From: Ruminococcaceae bacterium UBA3903
GTDB taxonomy: Bacteria > Bacillota > Clostridia > Oscillospirales > Acutalibacteraceae
DNA length: 64,000 bases
Reading direction: 5' to 3'
Assembly: GCA_002391625.1 (NCBI GenBank)
Contig: DGFJ01000004.1
Span: 16,412-80,411, forward strand
Part shown: positions 9,150-17,338 of the stretch, one piece after another
Layout of the letters: each line of letters opens with the position of its first letter
Position numbering within the stretch: position 1 is the stretch's first letter
Translations under genes and position numbers: made by a program
Notes under the pieces: model-generated
Told to the model about the DNA's origin: nothing
The model's database searches: none
The model's input: the letters and a program-made list of their open reading frames with translations, nothing else

Positions 9150-9178
9150 TTGACTAAAACCAGCAAAAATTGTATAAT
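9150..9178 (+). promoter_or_regulatory. Promoter of the tRNA-Thr gene
   Basis: TTGACT and TATAAT with a 17-bp spacer end 17 nt before the first base of the tRNA. Confidence 0.75.
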
Positions 9179-9195
9179 TTTATTTACTGTAATAC

Positions 9196-9271
9196 GCTGG
9201 TGTAGCTCAGTTGGTAGAGCAGCTGATTCGTAATCAGCAGGTCACGTGTTCGACTCACGCCATCAGCTCCA
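9196..9271 (+). tRNA. tRNA-Thr (anticodon CGU)
   Basis: The 76-nt gene folds into a full cloverleaf. The acceptor stem is GCTGGTG/CATCAGC, the D-arm contains AGCTCAGTTGGTAGAGC, and the anticodon stem GCTGA/TCAGC encloses the loop TTCGTAA, so positions 34-36 read CGT. The T-arm contains GTTCGACTC, with the CCA end encoded in the DNA. A terminator follows directly at 9276-9318. Confidence 0.95.
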
Positions 9272-9275
9272 ACAA

Positions 9276-9318
9276 AAAACGCATCATAAAGCTATTTTTA
9301 GCCTTATGATGCGTTTTT
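9276..9318 (+). terminator. Terminator after tRNA-Thr
   Basis: An inverted repeat of AACGCATCATAA with TTATGATGCGTT, interrupted by a small GC pair step, is followed by TTTTTGTTT. Confidence 0.85.
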
Positions 9319-9474
9319 GTTTATAATGTAATAATATGGTTTATATACTAATTAGGCTCTGTAATGAATGTACCCAAAACAAAGAAGCAGAACTATTTTA
9401 AAAGGTTCATTAACCCAATAAATAGCAACACAGACAATAAAATTTTTAGATTTTCGTTATTCGCTACAGGAGGG

Positions 9475-9502
9475 TATAGGACAGGCTTCAGCCTGTCCTA
9501 TA
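9475..9502. repeat. Perfect 13-bp palindrome in a gene-free stretch, possible dispersed repeat
   Basis: TATAGGACAGGCT and its exact complement are separated by only two bases. It lies in the roughly 200-bp stretch between the tRNA terminator and the rpsR terminator, and neither neighbour needs it. Neither side has a good T run, so a terminator role is unlikely. Confidence 0.45.
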
Positions 9503-9525
9503 GCAACAAAAACCTATGAAAAAAA

Positions 9526-9561
9526 CAAAAAACCCGACGTGTAATAAAACACATCGGGTCA
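9526..9561 (-). terminator. Terminator after rpsR
   Basis: ACCCGACGTGT pairs with ACACATCGGGT around a short loop, followed by a long T-rich tail on the minus strand. It ends the rpsF-ssb-rpsR operon. Confidence 0.85.
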
Positions 9562-9578
9562 GCATTAATAAATATTAA

Positions 9579-9830
9579 TCAATCACTGCTGTATGGTAGT
9601 AAAGCAAGGTGTCTGGCACGCTTGATTGCTACTGTTAGGTCACGCTGATGATTTGCACAAGTACCTGTTACACGTCTAGGAAGAATCTTTGCTCTTTCAG
9701 ACAGGAAACGGCGAAGTCTTGCAATATCTTTATAATCAATGTTCTCTACTTTATCAACACAGAAACCGCATACTTTTCTGCGGCCCTTGCGACCGCCACG
9801 GCGGTTGTCTCTTTCTGGTCTTTCAGCCAT
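9579..9830 (-). CDS. rpsR: 30S ribosomal protein S18 (zinc-type)
   Basis: An 83-residue small-subunit protein that pairs with S6 on the platform. The core reads CGFCVDKVENIDYKD followed by RRVTGTCANHQR, with the CxxC and a later Cys/His typical of the zinc-containing S18 form. The N terminus is Arg/Gly-rich. AAAGGAG lies upstream of the ATG. It is the last gene of the conserved rpsF-ssb-rpsR operon. Confidence 0.95.
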   Translation of the reverse strand: MAERPERDNRRGGRKGRRKVCGFCVDKVENIDYKDIARLRRFLSERAKILPRRVTGTCANHQRDLTVAIKRARHLALLPYSSD

Positions 9831-9886
9831 TTTTATTCGCTCCTTTTATAGATTTTGTAGGGAAAAACTCCCACGAAATGTTCCAA

Positions 9887-10342
9887 TCAGAACGGTAAAT
9901 CGTCGTCAAGTGGCATTTCCTCAAAGTCACCAGCAGAACCGCTGGTATAGGCAGAAACAGCAGCAGGTGCTTCCTGTGGTACAGGAGCAGTATAACCGCT
10001 ATCATATCCCCCTTGATTGTTACCTCTTTTATCGCCTGTAAAGAAAGCATTGTCAATAACTACCTCAGTCACATAACGGTTGCTACCGCTTTTGTCCTGA
10101 TAGCTACGAACCTGCAGAGAACCCTCTACTGCTATTAGCTGTCCCTTAACAAAATATTTTGATATGAAACCTGCCGTTTTTCTCCAAGCAACGCAATTTA
10201 TAAAATCTGTTTGACGTTGTTCACCCTGTTTTACATATCCACGGTCAACCGCAATAGTAAAGCTGGTGACATCAACACCTGAATTTGTTGTTTTAAGTTC
10301 TGGGTGGTCAGTTAGTCTACCCATTAAAATAACTCTGTTCAT
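9887..10342 (-). CDS. ssb: Single-stranded DNA-binding protein
   Basis: A 151-residue OB-fold protein (MNRVILMGRLTDHPEL, then FINCVAWRKTAGFISKYFVK). It has a flexible Gly/Ala/Pro linker and the acidic C-terminal tip EEMPLDDDLPF, which recruits replication and repair partners. It coats single-stranded DNA during replication, recombination and repair. It lies between rpsF and rpsR, the standard arrangement. Confidence 0.95.
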   Translation of the reverse strand: MNRVILMGRLTDHPELKTTNSGVDVTSFTIAVDRGYVKQGEQRQTDFINCVAWRKTAGFISKYFVKGQLIAVEGSLQVRSYQDKSGSNRYVTEVVIDNAFFTGDKRGNNQGGYDSGYTAPVPQEAPAAVSAYTSGSAGDFEEMPLDDDLPF

Positions 10343-10382
10343 CCTAGTAACATCTCACTTTCTGAAATTTTTCATCATTCAA

Positions 10383-10679
10383 TCATGCTTCTTTTTTAAT
10401 GATTAATGAACGTAAAATGCCGTCAGTAATCTTGTAACGTCTGTCAAGCTCTGCTGGGAAATCAGCTGTGCTTGTGAAGTTAAACAGAACATAATAAGCC
10501 TCTGACTCTTTGTTAATCATGTACGCAAGTCTACGCTTGCCCCATTCATCAACACTGTCAAGAGTGGCGTTCTGTTCAATTATCTCCTTAAATTTGCTGA
10601 TTAGAGCTTGAATACCCTCATCACCTAATTTCATAGAAATAACCATTACTGTTTCGTAAGAATTAGTAATCTCTGCCAT
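10383..10679 (-). CDS. rpsF: 30S ribosomal protein S6
   Basis: A 98-residue platform protein of the small subunit (YETVMVISMKLGDEG, DEWGKRRLAYMINKESEAYYV, RRYKITDGILRSLI). AAAGGAGG precedes the start. It is the first gene of rpsF-ssb-rpsR; the promoter is at 10765-10793. No clear S6:S18-binding leader consensus was found in the roughly 80-nt leader. Confidence 0.95.
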   Translation of the reverse strand: MAEITNSYETVMVISMKLGDEGIQALISKFKEIIEQNATLDSVDEWGKRRLAYMINKESEAYYVLFNFTSTADFPAELDRRYKITDGILRSLIIKKEA

Positions 10680-10764
10680 CTTTATTGCACCTCCTTTTGG
10701 ACTATTGACCCTAAGACCTTCTTAGAGTAAGGATTTATTAATGTCATTACAACATAACAGAGTT

Positions 10765-10793
10765 ATTATATCAGCTATGTCACCAACAGTCAA
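10765..10793 (-). promoter_or_regulatory. Promoter of the rpsF-ssb-rpsR operon
   Basis: TTGACT and TATAAT on the minus strand are separated by 17 bp. The -35 box lies only 11 bp beyond the stop of the upstream yitT-like gene. Confidence 0.75.
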
Positions 10794-10803
10794 GATTTTT
10801 TCC

Positions 10804-11709
10804 TTATTTTTCTGTAGGAAAGCCAGAACCGTTTATAAGTCCTGCTTTGGTAACTATCATAAACGCAGAGGGGTCCAGCTTATTTACTATGCTTTTCACC
10901 TTATAAACCTGACGAGGACGCACCGCACACATAAGCACCCTTTTTCCCTCTTTGCTATACGCACCCTGCCCCTCTAATATGGTGACACCTCTGACAATGC
11001 TCTGTAAAATATTTTGTGATATTTCATTATATTGGTCAGAAATAATATATATCAGCTGTCCGTTGTCACGAGCAAAGCCGTATGCCAAGGTATCTATAAC
11101 CTTGGCGCCTGCAAAAATTGTTATGGTGGCATATAATCCGTTCTCAATATTGCCATACACCAGCATAGCGGCTACTATTATAAAAATATCTGCTAAAATA
11201 ATAATTTTGCCCATTGACAGATATGGCTTGTGGTTATTAATATTTTTTGCAATAATATCCGTACCGCCTGTTGTTGCACCGCCATAAAAAATAAGTGCTA
11301 AGCCTAAGCCATTTAATATTCCGCCAAATAAAGCCGCCAGCAGCACGTTGCCGTTATATGCTGGGATAATTGCTGAGCCTATATCTATCATAACCGATGA
11401 TATAAACGTAGCTATAACCGTCTTAACCAAAAACCTCTTACCATTTTCCACAGCACCCCATATAAATATAGGAATATTAATAATTAAGCCCATAGCACCT
11501 ATTGGCAATCCAAGGGTATAGTTTAGCATAGTAGCTATACCCGTTACCCCACCAGGCACAATATTGTTAGGTGCAGTAAACATGGCAACGGACAATGCAA
11601 ATAAGGCACAGCCAATTAAGGTTGCTCCGCTGTCCACCACCGCCCTCATAACACCTTTTTTATTTAAGGACCTAACAGCCTTCTTAGATATATTTTCTTC
11701 ATCAGCCAT
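10804..11709 (-). CDS. YitT/DUF2179-type membrane protein
   Basis: A 301-residue protein with about five to six N-terminal membrane helices (YitT_membrane region, with VPGGVTGIATMLNY and FYGGATTGGTDIIAKNI). A cytoplasmic C-terminal DUF2179 domain (about residues 210-290) has the ending GVTILEGQGAYSKEGKRVLMC. The family is widespread in Firmicutes. Its transport role is not established, and the C-terminal domain resembles PII/ACT-like sensor folds. It is a single gene between mrnC and rpsF on the same strand. Confidence 0.85.
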   Translation of the reverse strand: MADEENISKKAVRSLNKKGVMRAVVDSGATLIGCALFALSVAMFTAPNNIVPGGVTGIATMLNYTLGLPIGAMGLIINIPIFIWGAVENGKRFLVKTVIATFISSVMIDIGSAIIPAYNGNVLLAALFGGILNGLGLALIFYGGATTGGTDIIAKNINNHKPYLSMGKIIILADIFIIVAAMLVYGNIENGLYATITIFAGAKVIDTLAYGFARDNGQLIYIISDQYNEISQNILQSIVRGVTILEGQGAYSKEGKRVLMCAVRPRQVYKVKSIVNKLDPSAFMIVTKAGLINGSGFPTEK

Positions 11710-11800
11710 TTTATCGCCTTCCTTACATAAATGCAGTTACATATATGTTCATTGTTTGTCATGTACGATAATATCACTCACAAAATTCTACTAATCAATT

Positions 11801-12199
11801 CTAAAAATTCTCCTCTGTCATAATGTTAAACAATGACTTCAGCCTTTCCAAATCGCCCTTTAAATAAATATAGCCCAGCAGCGCCTCAAACCCTGTAGCA
11901 CTGTGATAATCTGCTACAGATGCGTTCTTAGGAGTATGGCTAGTATGTGCGTTTCTGCCACGCTTGTACACGGCCAGCTCCTCGTCTGTTAATAGTGGTT
12001 CTATCCTTTTATACAATTCTGATTGTGCCTGACAGCATACCATCTTTACCTTTTCATTGTTCAGCACACCAACAGCACGGTTAGCTGTACATACAAGCTT
12101 TTCACGAACCATTAAATCATATACCCCGTCACCTACAAACGCCAGCGTTAACGGGCTTATCTGTGATGGCTCACAATCGCAATCCAATAATCTTTCCAT
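11801..12199 (-). CDS. mrnC: Mini-ribonuclease III
   Basis: A 132-residue stand-alone RNase III catalytic domain without a dsRNA-binding domain. The active-site helix appears as LAFVGDGVYDLMVRE, and the second acidic cluster as ATGFEALLGYIYLKGD, with KRGRNA in between. In Bacillus subtilis MrnC matures 23S rRNA by trimming both ends of its precursor. It follows obgE by 10 bp and is probably cotranscribed with it. Confidence 0.92.
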   Translation of the reverse strand: MERLLDCDCEPSQISPLTLAFVGDGVYDLMVREKLVCTANRAVGVLNNEKVKMVCCQAQSELYKRIEPLLTDEELAVYKRGRNAHTSHTPKNASVADYHSATGFEALLGYIYLKGDLERLKSLFNIMTEENF

Positions 12200-12209
12200 A
12201 TGTCACCTA

Positions 12210-13481
12210 TTATTCCACAAAATCAAATTCTAAATCATAAATAGACACTGTGTCGCCCTCCTCGATGCCTGCCTCACGCAGCGCATCAATAACACCGCCG
12301 TTAATAAGCACACGCTGAAAATACTGCAAGGACTCATAATCATCAAAGTTTACAGATTTCATAATTTTTAATATCCATTTAGCCTCAACAAAATACACAT
12401 TATCCTGCTTGGTGATTTTCACCTGTGCCTTATCTATTTTATCAGCCTCAACAATTGGTGCTGGCTCTGCCTCATATTTAGTAATAGGTGGCAGCTTTGA
12501 CAGCATCTCCAATATTTTTTTCAAAAGCGGGTCAACGCCCTCATTAATAGGTGCCATTATTGGATAGAACTCATAGCCCTGCTGAGTAACATAGCTTTTA
12601 AAGCTTTGTATCTGCTCATCTGTTGCCAAATCGCACTTGTTGCCTGCTACTATCATAGGTCTTTTGGATAACTCCTCATCAAACTTTTTTAGTTCCTCAT
12701 TAATAATGCGAAAGTCCTCTTTTGGCTCTCTGCCTTCGCTGCCTGAAACGTCCACAATATGCACCAGCATACGGCAGCGTTCAACATGACGCAGAAACTC
12801 ATGTCCCAAGCCAACACCGTCACCTGCACCCTCAATAAGACCTGGTATATCTGCCATAACAAAGGAGTGACCCTCTCCCATGCTGACAACACCTAAAACA
12901 GGTGTCAATGTAGTAAAATGATAATTTGCTATAACAGGCTTTGCCTGACTGACAACCGACACCAAGGTGCTTTTACCTACGTTAGGGTATCCCACCAAGC
13001 CAACATCAGCCAACAGCTTCAGCTCCAGCTTAACCTCAAACTCTTCACCGGGCATACCGGGCTTTGCAAAGCGTGGCACCTGTCTGGTAGGGGTTGCAAA
13101 GTGAATATTACCCCATCCGCCTTTACCACCCTGTGCCACAACGACAGGGTCTTTTCCTGACACATCCGCCAGCAGTCTGCCTGTTTCTGCATCTTTTACC
13201 AGCGTACCACGAGGCACTCTAACAATCAAATTCTCCGCATTTTTTCCTGTACTGCGTTTTTGCTTGCCGTCCTCGCCCTTTGGTGCTACATATTTTCTTT
13301 TATATCTAAAGTCTGCTAAGGTAGAAATGTTATCATCTGCTAAGAATATAACATCGCCGCCACGTCCACCATCACCGCCATCCGGACCGCCTGCGGCTAC
13401 ATATTTTTCCCTGTGGAACGAAACGTGACCGTCACCACCATCGCCTGCTTTTATTATTATTTTCGCTGTATCTATAAACAT
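12210..13481 (-). CDS. obgE: GTPase Obg/CgtA
   Basis: A 423-residue ribosome-associated GTPase. The N-terminal glycine-rich Obg fold shows GGDGHVSFHREKYVAAGGPD. The G domain has GYPNVGKST (G1), the DIPGLIEGA (G3) segment and NKCD (G4), and the C-terminal OCT domain ends SIYDLEFDFVE. The protein works in 50S subunit maturation and stress signalling. The start at MFIDTAKI has AGGTGACGTT just upstream; an in-frame start 16 codons earlier lacks a site. mrnC follows closely. Confidence 0.95.
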   Translation of the reverse strand: MFIDTAKIIIKAGDGGDGHVSFHREKYVAAGGPDGGDGGRGGDVIFLADDNISTLADFRYKRKYVAPKGEDGKQKRSTGKNAENLIVRVPRGTLVKDAETGRLLADVSGKDPVVVAQGGKGGWGNIHFATPTRQVPRFAKPGMPGEEFEVKLELKLLADVGLVGYPNVGKSTLVSVVSQAKPVIANYHFTTLTPVLGVVSMGEGHSFVMADIPGLIEGAGDGVGLGHEFLRHVERCRMLVHIVDVSGSEGREPKEDFRIINEELKKFDEELSKRPMIVAGNKCDLATDEQIQSFKSYVTQQGYEFYPIMAPINEGVDPLLKKILEMLSKLPPITKYEAEPAPIVEADKIDKAQVKITKQDNVYFVEAKWILKIMKSVNFDDYESLQYFQRVLINGGVIDALREAGIEEGDTVSIYDLEFDFVE

Positions 13482-13559
13482 AACGTCACCTATTTTTTCC
13501 CTTGGGCTGCCGCCCGTTGTTGCGTACATTCATCCTTGCCTGTTTTTATTACTATCCCA

Positions 13560-13934
13560 TTATGTGGGATTAACAATACCATAAATTCTTTGGATATCCT
13601 CTATACCCTGTGCCACTTCTTCTCTGGAAAAGTCGTTGTCATTTAAAAATTTATCTTCAAAGGTATTCAGATAGCCATAAAAATCTACCGCCAGCTCTAG
13701 ACAATCTGTAGACTGCTCCTTATCAATAGCCTGAAACAGCAAATCCTCTGCCTTACATATTTCACCAGCATCAACCATTTTGTGAAGCTGTAAGCACAAA
13801 TCGCCTAAACCGTCTATGTTACCATCTGCATCCCTACGAATAGTATAATCAGTTGTTTTCTTTTTAAATATCACACTGGCAATAAACTGTGCCATCATCT
13901 GTATGTTTTTAATAATATAATCGTTCTGAAACAC
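13560..13934 (-). CDS. DUF6483-family protein
   Basis: A 124-residue soluble, mainly helical protein. The opening FQNDYIIKNIQMMAQFIASVIF followed by a TPR-like acidic helical body (LQLHKMVDAGEICKAEDLL) matches my recollection of the DUF6483 family of Clostridia; its function is unknown. The start is taken as GTG at 13934, 6 to 8 nt after AAGGGTGG. A GTG four codons earlier overlaps that site. It lies upstream of obgE on the same strand with a 78-bp gap. Confidence 0.65.
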   Translation of the reverse strand: MFQNDYIIKNIQMMAQFIASVIFKKKTTDYTIRRDADGNIDGLGDLCLQLHKMVDAGEICKAEDLLFQAIDKEQSTDCLELAVDFYGYLNTFEDKFLNDNDFSREEVAQGIEDIQRIYGIVNPT

Positions 13935-14154
13935 TGTGATAACCACCCTTATGATAAAACTATTATTGCCATAAAATTTTTTATGTCATTACCAAAATAT
14001 AAAAAGTTATTTCCATGACGCCCTGCTTCGTATTCCTTATAGCTCTAATAACTAAAGAAAGCACGTACTTTGCACAGCCACCCTGCTATGGACTTAGCAT
14101 TACATCCCCAACCCGTTAAAAATGAGAGAAATCATATTAGCAGGTTATAACAAA

Positions 14155-14179
14155 TAAGGGTGGATAAAATCCACCCTTA
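14155..14179 (-). terminator. Hairpin terminator after rpmA
   Basis: TAAGGGTGGAT pairs with ATCCACCCTTA around a 3-nt loop, 21 bp past the rpmA stop, with TTATTTGTT following on the minus strand. Confidence 0.65.
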
Positions 14180-14200
14180 ATAATTGCCTATATACAGTTT

Positions 14201-14485
14201 TTATTGCTCTACAGCGTAAACGCTTACACGCTTACGGTCACGACCAACACGCTCAAAACGTACTGTACCGTCAATTTTAGCGAACAATGTGTCGTCAGAA
14301 CCACGACCAACGTTCTCGCCTGGGTGGATATGTGTTCCACGCTGTTTAACAAGGATGTTACCTGCTAAAACAACCTGACCATCTGCACGCTTAACGCCTA
14401 GACGTTTAGACTCAGAATCACGACCGTTCTTAGTAGAACCCATACCTTTTTTATGAGCAAATAGCTGAATGTTTATCTTAAGCAT
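14201..14485 (-). CDS. rpmA: 50S ribosomal protein L27 with cleavable N-terminal extension
   Basis: A 94-residue large-subunit protein reaching into the peptidyl-transferase centre. The mature part starts at AHKKGMGSTKNGRDS. It is preceded by MLKINIQLF, the Firmicutes-type extension removed after Phe by the protease Prp, whose gene lies immediately upstream. RGTHIHPGENVGRGSDDTLF is the L27 core. It is the last gene of rplU-prp-rpmA. Confidence 0.95.
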   Translation of the reverse strand: MLKINIQLFAHKKGMGSTKNGRDSESKRLGVKRADGQVVLAGNILVKQRGTHIHPGENVGRGSDDTLFAKIDGTVRFERVGRDRKRVSVYAVEQ

Positions 14486-14489
14486 TACA

Positions 14490-14813
14490 TTACACCTCCG
14501 TATAGTTTACATTAATATCTGTTGGGTATTGCTCCGTTAGTTGAAGCATATGCAGCTTAAAGCCACCTAAAATATCACGACAGGCTGCTGCATCCTTTGA
14601 GAAAACACGAAAATACATGTTCCCGTCCTCTGCCTCTATTTCTGCTGTTATATGCAAAACGTCAGTAACTGTGTTGACGGTCATATACGCCGCAGAGCTA
14701 ACTGCAGCACAGACAATATCATCATCACCAGCCTTAGCGTAATCAGAATGACCCGACACCCTAAATCCGGTTATGTTACCGTCTGCCTTCGTAAAAAAGT
14801 TAACCTTTATCAT
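14490..14813 (-). CDS. prp: Ribosomal-processing cysteine protease Prp
   Basis: A 107-residue cysteine protease that cleaves the N-terminal extension of L27. The catalytic histidine lies in RVSGHSDYAKAGDDD and the cysteine in DIVCAAVSSAAYM, the GHS...C pair of the family. It sits between rplU and rpmA with gaps of 9 and 4 bp, so enzyme and substrate are co-expressed. The L27 extension in the next gene confirms the assignment. Confidence 0.92.
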   Translation of the reverse strand: MIKVNFFTKADGNITGFRVSGHSDYAKAGDDDIVCAAVSSAAYMTVNTVTDVLHITAEIEAEDGNMYFRVFSKDAAACRDILGGFKLHMLQLTEQYPTDINVNYTEV

Positions 14814-14822
14814 TATATAAAA

Positions 14823-15131
14823 TTATGCGTTAACTGACTGAATCTCAACCTTTGTATATGGTTGTCTATGTCCCATTTTTCTCTTTTCGCTCTTTTTAGA
14901 CTTGTAAGTGAAAACTGTGATTTTCTTACCCTTACCTGTCTTGATAACCTTACCAGTTACCTTTGCACCCTCTACGTAAGGAGCACCAACCTTAATGCCG
15001 TCCTCTGAACCCAGAGCAACTACATCAAAATCTACTGTTGATTCGTCTTCTGCTGCAAGCTTTTCAACATAAATAACGTCGCCGTTTTCTACCTTGTACT
15101 GCTTGCCACCTGTTTCGATAATTGCGTACAT
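14823..15131 (-). CDS. rplU: 50S ribosomal protein L21
   Basis: A 102-residue large-subunit protein (YAIIETGGKQYKVENGD, GKKITVFTYKSKKSEKRK, MGHRQPYTKV). The start at MYAII was chosen because AAAGGATGG is 8 nt upstream; an ATG four codons earlier overlaps that site. It is the first gene of the rplU-prp-rpmA operon, behind a promoter at 15230-15258 and a structured leader. Confidence 0.95.
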   Translation of the reverse strand: MYAIIETGGKQYKVENGDVIYVEKLAAEDESTVDFDVVALGSEDGIKVGAPYVEGAKVTGKVIKTGKGKKITVFTYKSKKSEKRKMGHRQPYTKVEIQSVNA

Positions 15132-15143
15132 ATTGTGTACCAT

Positions 15144-15223
15144 CCTTTTATAGTCTCGCTATTATTGACCTTTTTTCAGGCTACGGGCGGGTAAAACCAC
15201 TTAATAAGCCCGTAATAAGCGGC
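15144..15223 (-). promoter_or_regulatory. Structured rplU leader (L21-leader type)
   Basis: The predicted 5' UTR can form the stem TACGGGC/GCCCGTA or the competing stem CCGCTTA/TAAGTGG, which overlaps it. Mutually exclusive hairpins upstream of rplU fit the L21 leader known in Firmicutes, which is thought to mediate feedback by L21. The match is by position and structure. Confidence 0.5.
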
Positions 15224-15229
15224 TTAAAC

Positions 15230-15258
15230 AGTGTATCATATAGTGCAAGCTTTGTCAA
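15230..15258 (-). promoter_or_regulatory. Promoter of rplU-prp-rpmA
   Basis: TTGACA and TACACT on the minus strand are separated by 17 bp. The -35 box is a perfect consensus. Confidence 0.75.
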
Positions 15259-15425
15259 CGGTTTATAACCGTTTTTACCACACCTACAGTAACAAAATTT
15301 ATACTTTATATACAATGAAAGCGTGTTAATTTACCATAAAGGCTTATGCAGCGTCAGCAAGCCTAGACATACTAGGACATATGTAGTGTTTATTATAATA
15401 CAAGCTGTCGGCTACCTAATATAAT

Positions 15426-15467
15426 TAAAAAAGGTAGAAAAGCAGCTTCAGCACTGCTTTTCTACCT
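15426..15467 (-). terminator. Terminator of the lysis/tail-fibre cassette
   Basis: AGGTAGAAAAGCAG and its exact complement surround an 8-nt loop, followed by TTTTTT on the minus strand. It ends the leftward cassette 72 bp after the holin stop. Confidence 0.85.
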
Positions 15468-15538
15468 GTGTAATGCAAGTCATTATAAAAGTAATTATAA
15501 TTGATGTTAATGGGTATATTCCCCGTTATACCCTTGTG

Positions 15539-15727
15539 CTAAAAGCAATCCTTATCTGACGGATTGTTAAGCACACCAGCCAACGTGCAAATCTCTACCA
15601 CTGCCGCACCAATCACCTTTACTATATCTGATATTTCAACGTTAAACAAGCCAATTATTATGGCAATCTGGGCTATGATAGACACCCAGACAAGGGGACT
15701 TTTTAGTCTGCATAATATTTTTTTCAA
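15539..15727 (-). CDS. Small phage holin-like protein
   Basis: A 62-residue protein with two hydrophobic segments (about residues 12-28 and 33-52) separated by a short turn. It ends in a polar LNNPSDKDCF tail, similar to phi-LC3-type holins. Holins form membrane lesions that let the endolysin reach the wall. Translation appears to start at TTG, 7 nt after GGAGGTGG, and overlaps the preceding gene by 4 bp (TTGA). It is the last gene of the cassette. Confidence 0.6.
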   Translation of the reverse strand: MKKILCRLKSPLVWVSIIAQIAIIIGLFNVEISDIVKVIGAAVVEICTLAGVLNNPSDKDCF

Positions 15728-15948
15728 GGCTTTACCACCTCCTCCAAATCCTTTATTCTGTGGTTAGCTACTGCCAGCTTCTCCTCTAATATATATGTTC
15801 TCTCCATGACATTATTATGTTTTTCAACCTTTTTCTCCAGCTGACTAATACGATACATTACTAATCGGTTAGCTGTCAGGACACCTGCTACGCTGCCAAC
15901 GGCTGTTCCTACAAAGGCTATTAACGCCACTACTATTTCTACTGCCAT
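15724..15948 (-). CDS. Lysis-cassette membrane/coiled-coil protein
   Basis: A 74-residue protein with one N-terminal membrane helix (about residues 3-27) and a heptad-like coiled coil (ISQLEKKVEKHNNVMERTY, then a second helix to the end). Proteins of this shape sit between endolysin and holin in clostridial phages and are thought to tether or modulate the holin, as XhlA does. It starts 1 bp beyond the endolysin stop and overlaps the holin gene. Confidence 0.6.
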   Translation of the reverse strand: MAVEIVVALIAFVGTAVGSVAGVLTANRLVMYRISQLEKKVEKHNNVMERTYILEEKLAVANHRIKDLEEVVKP

Positions 15949-15949
15949 A

Positions 15950-16894
15950 TTATGCGTCCTGTAACAGCCTTGTTCGCAGCATTTCTACTGTTTTTCTGCC
16001 TACTATGCCATCTATTTCCAGCCCTGCTGCCTTTTGAAACTCCTTAACACATTCAAGTGTTCCCCCGCCAAAGCCCCATTTATCATCACATTGTGCGTTA
16101 ATAATACTCTTTTCACGGGCAAGCTTTAACAGCGTTTTCAGCTCATATGAGGATATTGTCACATCACCATTTTTAATTTCACTGCCACTTGCCATATTAT
16201 TGGCAATAGCCTTTCTAAGGGCAGTTATTGTGTTCACTCCAGCTACTCCGTCAACCTCTAAGCTGTATTTTCTTTGTATTTCCTTAACAGCATTTAAGGT
16301 GCCGCTGCCAAAGCTATTGTCGGAGGAATCTACTCCAGCTGAAACTACACCTAATTTTTTAGCAAGGTCCAGCATGGCCTTTAAAGCCAGCACACCATCG
16401 CTTTTATCTCCAAAAGAAAAATTCATTTCATCACACCCTTGTATTTTATCATCGTATTGTGGTACGGCATAGCCTCGTATGCCGTTGTAATCTAAGGAAT
16501 AGCAGCAGCGTGCCACGCTGTCGCTGTAATTGCCCTCTACTGTATGTACATAACCATTTGATACATAATCCACTATGCCTACATGACCCCATGTAAAGTG
16601 TATCAAATCCCCCGATTGCGGGGTATAGCTGTTGTCGTGCCATATTCCCTTGGCTTTATATAGGCTAACACCTGTGTCCCCCGCACTAGCCGTGAACACG
16701 GTCTGGTTTGGTGTAACACCCGCCTGATACTGGCACCATCCACAAAACATAGCACACCAGTCTGCATAACAAAAATATGTGTTATCATCTATATTTTCAT
16801 AGTACCACTGACCAAATTTTGTCCAGCCAGCGTCCCTCTCATTATAGCCCAGCTGTGATTTTGCTATATCCACAACTTTTTCCCTAACTGTCAT
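15950..16894 (-). CDS. Phage-type endolysin: CHAP domain plus two peptidoglycan-binding repeats
   Basis: A 314-residue protein without a signal peptide. Residues 1-150 form a CHAP amidase/endopeptidase: the catalytic cysteine is in the CYADWCAMFCGW segment and the histidine in TWGHVGIVDYV. Two peptidoglycan-binding domain-1-like repeats follow (about 160-235 and 245-314). Each carries an FGxGTL(N/E) and an LEVDG/LEIDG(V/I) segment, with VAG/VGR preceding the last helix. The lack of a signal peptide fits holin-dependent release. It lies between a 51-codon XkdX-like gene and the holin genes, with no frameshift or stop, so the enzyme looks intact. Confidence 0.85.
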   Translation of the reverse strand: MTVREKVVDIAKSQLGYNERDAGWTKFGQWYYENIDDNTYFCYADWCAMFCGWCQYQAGVTPNQTVFTASAGDTGVSLYKAKGIWHDNSYTPQSGDLIHFTWGHVGIVDYVSNGYVHTVEGNYSDSVARCCYSLDYNGIRGYAVPQYDDKIQGCDEMNFSFGDKSDGVLALKAMLDLAKKLGVVSAGVDSSDNSFGSGTLNAVKEIQRKYSLEVDGVAGVNTITALRKAIANNMASGSEIKNGDVTISSYELKTLLKLAREKSIINAQCDDKWGFGGGTLECVKEFQKAAGLEIDGIVGRKTVEMLRTRLLQDA

Positions 16895-16895
16895 A

Positions 16896-17051
16896 TTACA
16901 CCTGTCCTTCTGTTGTCAGCATACCTGTCAGCTTAGTATATTGGTCATCATTAAGCCTGCCAACCAATAAAAACAAATCCAATATTTCGTACATTCTGTC
17001 ATATGTATATCTGCCTGCCTCTATTAGCTTTTTACAATTTTTATATGTCAA
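16896..17051 (-). CDS. XkdX-like small phage protein
   Basis: A 51-residue reading frame starting at TTG 8 nt after AGAGAGG. It begins MTYKNCKKLIEAGRYT and continues DRMYEILDLFLLVGRLNDD. The pattern K-x-L-I-x-x-G-R/T-Y...M...LD-x-F-L...R-(L/I)-x-x-x-QY is that of the short XkdX-type proteins found between tail fibres and lysis genes of Firmicutes phages. It ends 2 bp before the endolysin start. Its function is unknown. Confidence 0.65.
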   Translation of the reverse strand: MTYKNCKKLIEAGRYTYDRMYEILDLFLLVGRLNDDQYTKLTGMLTTEGQV

Positions 17052-17072
17052 AATTTTTTCCTCTCTTCTCTT

Positions 17073-17327
17073 TTAAAATTCATTATCAATCTGTGCCTGT
17101 GATAGCTGTGCCTCTAAATTTACGGCATATTCTGTAACGTCTATAAGCTCTTTATCCACCGAATAATCCCCTGTCAGCCTTTCATACTCCACATGGGTTA
17201 TCTCTGTAAAAGCCTGTGGTGACAGGGTGCTTGGTATATATATTTCATTGTCATACACCGTACCATCTGATAACAATTTTAAGTGCATACCATCATCTGG
17301 TGTTAATTTATTGCCAATTAATTTCAT
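17073..17327 (-). CDS. Hypothetical phage-cassette protein
   Basis: An 84-residue soluble protein (MKLIGNKLTPDDGMHLKLL at the N terminus, an acidic Gln-rich C terminus). I do not recognise a family. AAGGGGTG precedes the ATG. Its place directly after the tail-fibre genes and before the XkdX-like gene suggests a baseplate or fibre-associated accessory. Confidence 0.5.
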   Translation of the reverse strand: MKLIGNKLTPDDGMHLKLLSDGTVYDNEIYIPSTLSPQAFTEITHVEYERLTGDYSVDKELIDVTEYAVNLEAQLSQAQIDNEF

Positions 17328-17338
17328 TTTGTCACCCC

